From an uncultured Mollicutes bacterium (GTDB lineage Bacteria; Bacillota_I; Bacilli_A; RFN20; CAG-826), in NCBI GenBank assembly GCA_937893635.1, contig CALBGF010000140.1:1-8932 (forward strand): a stretch of DNA of 8,932 bases, in the 5' to 3' direction. Shown in pieces: positions 1 through 4,289 of the stretch; positions within the stretch are counted from its first letter, which is position 1, and each line of letters starts with the position of its first letter. Made by a program: the position numbers and the translations under genes. The notes under the pieces are model-generated. The model made no database searches. It saw only the letters and a list, made by a program, of their open reading frames with translations, and was not told where the DNA came from.

Positions 1-68
1 TCTATTATGCGAAGTACGATTACTAAGAAAATAAGGTGCTTTTTTTGTAAAACTTTGTCAGTACTCAT
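1..68 (-). CDS. Possible 5' end of a membrane protein gene (partial, runs off the left edge)
   Basis: An open frame starts at ATG (complement of 66-68) and stays open to the window edge, giving 22 codons that begin MSTDKVLQKKH and continue into LIFLVIVLRII. A short polar, basic start followed by a hydrophobic stretch looks like the first membrane segment or signal anchor of an inner-membrane protein. An in-frame TAA lies nine codons upstream, so the start is at this ATG or the TTG just before it. A good sigma-A-like promoter lies upstream at 115-143, giving a leader of about 40 nt. The Shine-Dalgarno is poor (only a GAAG-like stretch), which lowers confidence. The family cannot be named from 22 residues. 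The plus-strand frame open from 1 to 114 is less convincing. Confidence 0.4.
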   Translation of the reverse strand, partial: MSTDKVLQKKHLIFLVIVLRII

Positions 69-114
69 CAAATCAACTACTTCTAATAGATTTTATCTAA
101 GTATAAGCACTTAA

Positions 115-143
115 ATTATTGCTGCTTAATTTTGTTATATCAA
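115..143 (-). promoter_or_regulatory. Predicted sigma-A promoter for the leftward partial gene
   Basis: On the minus strand, a -35 TTGATA (138-143) is separated by exactly 17 nt from a -10 AATAAT (115-120). Each box is one base from the sigma-A consensus. It lies downstream of the nadD-yqeK terminator and points at the partial frame at 1-68, so it would start a new transcription unit. The region is very AT-rich, so chance matches are possible. Confidence 0.45.
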
Positions 144-272
144 TAATTAATTAATCTTTACCAACAATTCTTAATTAACAATTTCTAGGGCTTAATAGAG
201 AACCAACATATTTAAGAAATTAATTTAACTACTACTATTTTTTGGTTATAAAACCATTTACTAATACAAAAC

Positions 273-300
273 AAAAAAGCCACTACTACTTAGTAATGAC
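273..300 (-). terminator. Rho-independent terminator of the yqeG-yqeH-yhbY-nadD operon
   Basis: On the minus strand, GTCATTACT pairs with AGTAGTGGC (279-300) in a 9-bp stem containing two G-U pairs, closed by an AAGT loop. Six T's follow directly (273-278). It starts 23 nt after the TAG stop of the nadD-yqeK gene, a normal distance for an operon end. Confidence 0.8.
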
Positions 301-323
301 TTAATATTATATTAGCTTATAAA

Positions 324-1415
324 CTACTTGTTTAAATAATAACTCATACATGCGTTTGTTAACTTATCATTGATGTTTGCGTTTTTGCTTAGTAAGTATT
401 CTCTATTTGCTTCTAGTACTTTTATAAATCCAGTCTCGTAGTTTTCAATGCATCTTTTAATAAGCATAGATGAATCAAATCCTCTTGTAGGTTCAATCTT
501 ATCAGATGCGTAAACCACTTTAGCAATACTTCCCATATTAGAGTTACCAGTACAATGATATTTAATCGCTTCTACTATTTTGATATTAGAAACACCAAAT
601 TCTTTTTTTGCTAAATAAGAGCCAACAAACTGATGATATGCATAATGTGGTAAATCCATATATTCTTTAAAATAAGTTTGCATTATTTTTAAAGACTCTT
701 CTTCTTTTATATCTTTGCCGATATCATGAAGTAAAGCTGCTTTAAACACATTGAGTTTGTTTAATTTGTTTGATTTGGCTATTTCTAGGGCTAGTAGAGC
801 GACTTCTACAGAATGGTCATATCGATGAACGCTTAGAAAGCTTTGAGCCTTAGAAGCGTAATATAAGCGATTATCCAGCATATATCTTAAAACATTTTTA
901 TTTACTTCTATAGATTTAAATTCTCTTACCATCGTTGAAGATATATTGTAATATGGTCCTTCTACTATTTGGATATGATACTTAATAATATTTTCTTCAT
1001 TAAGTTTTTGGTTATCTTTACGATTATAAGCTACTAAATGAGCAAGACTAGCAAGTTCATCAATTTTATACCAATCATGTAACTTATTAACTTGATCATA
1101 ACCAATAAGAAAGAATATTTCATCATTAGGAAACTTATTCTTAAAATACTTAACTGTATCAATAGAATAATTAATTTCTTTATTAGAATCTAATTCATAA
1201 ATATCAATATCAAAGCCTTTAATACCTTCAATAGCGAGTTTTAGCATATTTAAACGATCTTTAGAACTCACATTAGGTGTTTTCCATCGAGGCGAGGCCG
1301 CAAGTTCAAAATAGACCTTATCTATTTGTAGGTTCTTCTTAACTTTGTTAGCCACTTTAATATGACCATTATGAATAGGATCAAAACTTCCGCCAAAAAT
1401 TAATATACGACTCAT
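324..1415 (-). CDS. nadD: Fused nicotinate-nucleotide adenylyltransferase (NadD) and YqeK-type HD phosphohydrolase
   Basis: The 363-residue protein joins two enzymes that are separate adjacent genes in B. subtilis. Residues 1 to about 185 are a nucleotidyltransferase: GGSFDPIHNGH at 8-18 carries the HxGH ATP-binding motif, IGYD...W (104-115) matches the NadD IGxD...W region, and ISSTMVR (158-164) is the second catalytic motif. Known role: NaMN plus ATP gives NaAD and pyrophosphate in NAD synthesis. Residues from about 190 are an HD-domain protein of the YqeK type: HRYDHS (197-202), LLHDIGK (228-234), H261 before VGSYL, YH (286-287) and SDKIEPTR (304-311). B. subtilis YqeK is an Ap4A hydrolase, and its metal ligands appear intact here. 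The usual NadD PPHK loop reads SPRWK (41-45). The start follows yhbY by one base, with AGGT (1423-1426) seven bases upstream. The stop is TAG. Mycoplasmas carry similar fusions. Confidence 0.93.
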   Translation of the reverse strand: MSRILIFGGSFDPIHNGHIKVANKVKKNLQIDKVYFELAASPRWKTPNVSSKDRLNMLKLAIEGIKGFDIDIYELDSNKEINYSIDTVKYFKNKFPNDEIFFLIGYDQVNKLHDWYKIDELASLAHLVAYNRKDNQKLNEENIIKYHIQIVEGPYYNISSTMVREFKSIEVNKNVLRYMLDNRLYYASKAQSFLSVHRYDHSVEVALLALEIAKSNKLNKLNVFKAALLHDIGKDIKEEESLKIMQTYFKEYMDLPHYAYHQFVGSYLAKKEFGVSNIKIVEAIKYHCTGNSNMGSIAKVVYASDKIEPTRGFDSSMLIKRCIENYETGFIKVLEANREYLLSKNANINDKLTNACMSYYLNK

Positions 1416-1416
1416 T

Positions 1417-1710
1417 TTATTTACCTAATTCAATAATTGTTTTATTAGGGTTCTTACGATATAAGACAATCATATGTCCAATGATTTGTACTACTTCTGC
1501 TTTTAAGGCACCCGCTAGATCTAAAGCAAGTTCACGAATTGGACTAACAACAGTATTTAAAACACTGATTTTAACTAGTTCACGAGCGGTTAAAGCCTTG
1601 TCTAACATATCAATAGTGTTATCGCTAATTTCATTCTTTCCGATTTGATATAAAGCATTTTCAGTCATAGCAATTGATTTTAATTGTCTTTTTTGTTTTT
1701 GTGTTAACAT
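1417..1710 (-). CDS. yhbY: YhbY-family (CRM-domain) ribosome assembly RNA-binding protein
   Basis: This 97-residue protein is one CRM domain, the usual size for YhbY/YqeI. It aligns with the family from LTQKQKRQLKS (2-12) through ALTARELVKISVL (39-51) to IIGHMIVLYRKNP (76-88). Family members bind pre-50S particles and help ribosome assembly in the cytoplasm. The RNA-binding GxxG-type loop, GKGG in typical members, reads GKNE here (24-27), so its second glycine is replaced by glutamate. The start is ATG with a GAGAG Shine-Dalgarno (1718-1722) at a good distance, 18 nt after the yqeH stop. Its TAA stop is one base from the nadD ATG, so the two are probably translated together. In B. subtilis the orthologue yqeI sits in the same order, between yqeH/aroE and nadD. 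Confidence 0.92.
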   Translation of the reverse strand: MLTQKQKRQLKSIAMTENALYQIGKNEISDNTIDMLDKALTARELVKISVLNTVVSPIRELALDLAGALKAEVVQIIGHMIVLYRKNPNKTIIELGK

Positions 1711-1728
1711 AATTTTACTCTCACTTCT

Positions 1729-2847
1729 TTAAAATTTGGCATCACGATGTGATACATCGATGATTTTAGGAGCATAAACTTTAATTTTTTGTTTATTTCC
1801 TTTATATGATATCCAGCATAAGCCAGATATAATAATATCTTGTTTTGTTTCATTAGTTTCGTTAATGGTTCTTGCAACTAATTTATCGCTTATCTCACTT
1901 ATTGGTTTAATCTTCTTCTTTTCAATAAGTGATTTTTCTAAATCGCTTACTTTATCAATACGTCCGCGATGAATATCAATTCCGTTCGCGCAATAAATAG
2001 TGAATCCAGTACGTGGACCATCTACTAGTTCAACACGTGCTAAATTACCAATCATAAACATATTTCCTTTATTCATTTGGAAAGTAATTGGTTTAATTTC
2101 TTTAGTTGGAGTAATTAATTTAATAATATCTTTTTCAACAATAGAAATCATTGAATGTGATACATCAATACCCGGAGTATCAAAAATTGTCTCACGTGTA
2201 CCAATAGGAATAGAAATTACTCTACTAGTTGTACCCGGATAACAAGATGTAGTAATTGGACGATTAGTAACGTTAATATAGTTCTTAATAAACTTATTAA
2301 TAAATGTTGATTTTCCTGATGATGAAGCACCAATTACATATATGTCTTTATCATAAGCGTATTTATTAAAGGCATTACGAACTTGGTCAATATTATAGTT
2401 TTTTCTTGCCGACATAATAATGACTTCTTTAGCAATTAAGCCTGCTTCTTTTGCTCTTTTATAAATATAATTACAAATGTCATCATCTTTAAACGATTTT
2501 GGTAAGACATCGCGCTTATTAGCAAGTAAAATAACTGTCGAACCCTTAATCGCCGCATTAACAGAATCATTAAAAGTTGCTTCTAAATTAAATAAGTCAA
2601 CAACATAAGCAAATACCGCTTTTTTCCTTTTTGCATCATAAAGAATCTTAGTTAATGTATCAGATGGCATAAAATCAGTATTGTCTTCACTATAATGTTG
2701 CATTCTAAAACAACGACGGCATAAATTCATCGTATTACGTTTATACACTTCTTCTGGTATATAACCAGGTTTACGTGGATTATCAAACTGTAATACTTCG
2801 CCACATCCTTCACAAATACGAACATTTTTTTCTTGTTTAGTTACCAT
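1729..2847 (-). CDS. yqeH: YqeH circularly permuted GTPase, 30S ribosome biogenesis
   Basis: The 372-residue protein begins with a four-cysteine zinc knuckle (C12, C15, C43, C46), followed by a GTPase whose motifs are in the permuted order of this family: G4 NKRD (110-113), G5 SAR (146-148), G1 P-loop GASSSGKS (173-180), G2 in PGTTS (204-208) and G3 DTPG (223-226). The C-terminal third is the YqeH RNA/protein-interaction region. YqeH is a GTPase needed for 30S subunit assembly and 16S rRNA maturation in B. subtilis. All nucleotide-binding motifs are intact and the length is normal. The ATG lies one base after the yqeG stop. Its Shine-Dalgarno GGGAGGT (2856-2862) is inside the last codons of yqeG, which suggests translational coupling. 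No aroE lies between it and yhbY. Confidence 0.96.
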   Translation of the reverse strand: MVTKQEKNVRICEGCGEVLQFDNPRKPGYIPEEVYKRNTMNLCRRCFRMQHYSEDNTDFMPSDTLTKILYDAKRKKAVFAYVVDLFNLEATFNDSVNAAIKGSTVILLANKRDVLPKSFKDDDICNYIYKRAKEAGLIAKEVIIMSARKNYNIDQVRNAFNKYAYDKDIYVIGASSSGKSTFINKFIKNYINVTNRPITTSCYPGTTSRVISIPIGTRETIFDTPGIDVSHSMISIVEKDIIKLITPTKEIKPITFQMNKGNMFMIGNLARVELVDGPRTGFTIYCANGIDIHRGRIDKVSDLEKSLIEKKKIKPISEISDKLVARTINETNETKQDIIISGLCWISYKGNKQKIKVYAPKIIDVSHRDAKF

Positions 2848-2848
2848 A

Positions 2849-3370
2849 TTAAATTACCTCCCAACTTTTCAATAATTTATGTTTTTTCAAATGACGACGA
2901 ATTGGTCGATCAATCAAACGATTAAAATGTGTTGTCCACTGGTCTTCTCTTACAATTGGATCACATAATAAACAAAATATCTTTGCTTTCTTTGCCATTC
3001 TTACATCAGTTACTAATTGATCACCAACAACAATCGTTTCATTTTTAGAAATATTGTTTTCATTCATAAACTTTAAAAGTCGCTTAGTAAATGGCTTACG
3101 GGTTGAAAACAAATAACGCACTCCTAATTTACTAGCGTAAGGATTAACACGTCTTTCTTTGTTATTAGAAATAATAATCATTTCAATATTATGAGTTGCT
3201 AACGCTTCTTTTAACATGATTACACGTGTTGAAGGAGAGCTTGCTTTATAACTATCAAGAGTGTTATCTAAATCAACTAGAATAGTTTTAAAGTTATGCT
3301 TGATAAAAAAGTTGATATCAACATCAAATATACTTTTAGCATAAGCATCAGGGATATACTTTTCAAACAT
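2849..3370 (-). CDS. yqeG: YqeG family HAD superfamily (IIIA) phosphatase
   Basis: This 173-residue protein has the complete HAD catalytic set: motif I DLDNTL (33-38, nucleophile D33 and acid/base D35), motif II SNN (68-70), motif III lysine in RKP (K92), and motif IV GDQLVTD (116-122). It matches YqeG in size and layout, with no large cap domain. The physiological substrate of YqeG is not firmly established. Relatives include mitochondrial GEP4, a phosphatidylglycerophosphate phosphatase, so a lipid-phosphate substrate is possible but is only an inference here. It is the first gene of the leftward operon and directly precedes yqeH, as in B. subtilis. The ATG has a clear AAAGGAG Shine-Dalgarno nine bases upstream and follows a 146-nt divergent intergenic region. 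Confidence 0.93.
   Translation of the reverse strand: MFEKYIPDAYAKSIFDVDINFFIKHNFKTILVDLDNTLDSYKASSPSTRVIMLKEALATHNIEMIIISNNKERRVNPYASKLGVRYLFSTRKPFTKRLLKFMNENNISKNETIVVGDQLVTDVRMAKKAKIFCLLCDPIVREDQWTTHFNRLIDRPIRRHLKKHKLLKSWEVI
2856..2862 (-). promoter_or_regulatory. yqeH ribosome binding site embedded in the yqeG 3' end
   Basis: The strong GGGAGGT Shine-Dalgarno of yqeH is formed by the yqeG codons for W-E-V, just before its final isoleucine and TAA. It lies 8 nt from the yqeH ATG. With one base between stop and start, the two genes are probably translationally coupled. Confidence 0.75.
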
Positions 3371-3516
3371 AATATCACGCTCCTTTTTATTATTTTAGTT
3401 TAAATAAACTAATAATGAAAGATATAAGATAGTAAATTTAACAAATTTGATAAAAAAATTACCACTTTATAAATCATAAAGCAATTTTTTAAGCATAAGT
3501 TTAAATAGGTGAAAAA
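3371..3516. promoter_or_regulatory. Divergent promoter region between yqeG (left) and the sigma factor gene (right)
   Basis: This is the only place both leftward yqeG and rightward sigma transcription can start. Rightward, TTTGAT/TTGATA (3446-3452) lies 15-16 nt from TATAAA (3468-3473), a fair sigma-A match. Two CATA boxes (3475 and 3494) also resemble the -10 elements of sporulation sigma-E/sigma-K promoters but lack convincing -35 partners. Leftward, TTTATC (3449-3454) lies 17 nt from TATCTT (3426-3431), a weak match. The two predicted -35 elements overlap, so the promoters may compete. The sigma gene has an AGGTG Shine-Dalgarno (3507-3511). Confidence 0.45.
3395..3412. repeat. Perfect 8-bp inverted repeat, possible operator or leader hairpin
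   Basis: TTAGTTTA and TAAACTAA are exact reverse complements separated by AA. The palindrome lies 25-42 nt upstream of the yqeG ATG, between the weak leftward promoter candidate and the Shine-Dalgarno. It could be a repressor site or a short leader hairpin. The DNA is very AT-rich, so chance cannot be excluded. Confidence 0.4.
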
Positions 3517-4215
3517 ATGAATTTCTTATTTGATTTATTATTTAATTTTAAGTTTTTAGTTGGTTTTATTAATAATGGCGTATTTAAAGAAAAATTAAGT
3601 GATGAAGAAGAGAATATTTGTATTAATCAATTATTCAACAAAGATACTCATGAAGAAGCAAGAATTAAGCTAATTGAACATAATCTACGTCTCGTTGCGC
3701 ACATTGCTAAAAAGTATGATAACACCGATGAATCTAATGAAGATTTAATTTCAATTGGCACTATCGGACTTATTAAAGCTATTGATACTTATTCTTTAGA
3801 AAAAAAAGTCAAACTAGCTACCTATGCCGCTAGATGCATTGAAAATGAAATATTAATGGCAATTAGATCAAACAAAAAGTATTCTAAAGATATGTCTATC
3901 TATGAAGCAATTGGTACTGATAAGGATGGTAGCGAAATAACCATCATTGAAACTCTTGATGATGGCGATATTTCTATTCCTGAGCAAATTGATAAAACAC
4001 ATAAGCTAAGTTTATTAAAAGAATATTTAAGAGTGTTAGACGAGCGTGAACTTATGATTATTAGTTTAAGGTATGGCTTAAATAACAATGAAGAACTAAC
4101 CCAAAGAGAAATTGCTAAAAAGTATAAAATATCAAGATCTTACGTTTCAAGAATAGAAAAAAGAGCTTTAACTAAGTTACTAGCGGAATTTAAATTACAT
4201 AATAAAGATTTTTAG
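3517..4215 (+). CDS. sigK: RNA polymerase sigma factor, sigma-K-like with a hydrophobic pro-sequence
   Basis: This 232-residue sigma-70 family protein strongly resembles sporulation sigma-K. Region 2 spans about 50-121, with IEHNLRLVAHI (53-63), EDLISIGTIGLIKAI (75-89) and the -10-recognition stretch KLATYAARCIENEIL (99-113). The GTDKDGSEI segment (133-141) matches the sigma-K GQDKEGNEI segment. Region 4 ends in a helix-turn-helix, with TQREIAKKYKISRSYVSRIE at 195-214. The first 16 or so residues are very hydrophobic (MNFLFDLLFNFKFLVG) and align with the sigma-K pro-sequence. GFINNGVFKEKLS (16-28) sits where B. subtilis has SYVKNNAFPQPLS, whose S-Y bond is cut by the membrane protease SpoIVFB. 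By analogy this factor is made inactive and membrane-tethered. The gene is uninterrupted, is monocistronic, and stops at TAG before a shared terminator. No other sporulation gene is in the window. Sigma-E is the main alternative assignment. Confidence 0.88.
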   Translation: MNFLFDLLFNFKFLVGFINNGVFKEKLSDEEENICINQLFNKDTHEEARIKLIEHNLRLVAHIAKKYDNTDESNEDLISIGTIGLIKAIDTYSLEKKVKLATYAARCIENEILMAIRSNKKYSKDMSIYEAIGTDKDGSEITIIETLDDGDISIPEQIDKTHKLSLLKEYLRVLDERELMIISLRYGLNNNEELTQREIAKKYKISRSYVSRIEKRALTKLLAEFKLHNKDF

Positions 4216-4228
4216 TGCTTTTAATTCC

Positions 4229-4269
4229 AAAAAAAAATAACGTTAAGAATTGGTCTTAACGCTATTTTT
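4229..4269. terminator. Bidirectional terminator between convergent sigma factor and parC genes
   Basis: CGTTAAGA (4241-4248) and TCTTAACG (4254-4261) form a perfect 8-bp stem around an ATTGG loop. An A-run lies on the left (4229-4237) and a T-run on the right (4265-4269), so each strand reads hairpin followed by U-tract. It begins 14 nt after the sigma stop and 21 nt after the parC stop on the other strand, serving both transcripts. Confidence 0.85.
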
Positions 4270-4289
4270 GTTTCTAATTATAAATATAA

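Larger units (their letters stand above)
69..323. other. Non-coding spacer between the nadD-yqeK operon and the leftward partial gene
   Basis: All frames on both strands are broken by frequent stops and I see no coding segment, tRNA or repeat array. The spacer holds the operon terminator (273-300) and a candidate promoter (115-143). A small inverted repeat (TGGTT/AACCA, 243-256) has no T-run after it on either strand and is not called. The rsfS gene, which often follows yqeK in Bacilli, is not present here. Confidence 0.7.

Noticed and set aside
1..114. Plus-strand frame open from the left edge to TAA at 112-114, as a possible gene 3' end
   Set aside because: The translation has unnatural composition, no terminator follows, and the opposite strand has a better-supported promoter and start.
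181..200. A 12-bp exact match (ATTTCTAGGGCT, extended imperfectly by TAGAG) shared with 781-799 inside nadD-yqeK
   Set aside because: The similarity stops abruptly on both sides and the spacer copy is not in an open frame, so it is not evidence of a duplicated domain. It is probably chance.
243..256. TGGTT/AACCA inverted repeat as a second terminator
   Set aside because: The stem is only 5 bp and the T/A run is on the wrong side for termination on either strand.
2000..2242. Plus-strand open frame of 80 codons opposite yqeH
   Set aside because: It lies fully antisense to the conserved GTPase region of yqeH and has no recognisable family. It is a shadow frame.
3900..4088. Minus-strand open frame of 62 codons opposite the sigma factor
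   Set aside because: It is antisense to sigma regions 3 and 4, with low-complexity serine/leucine-rich content, and is a shadow frame.
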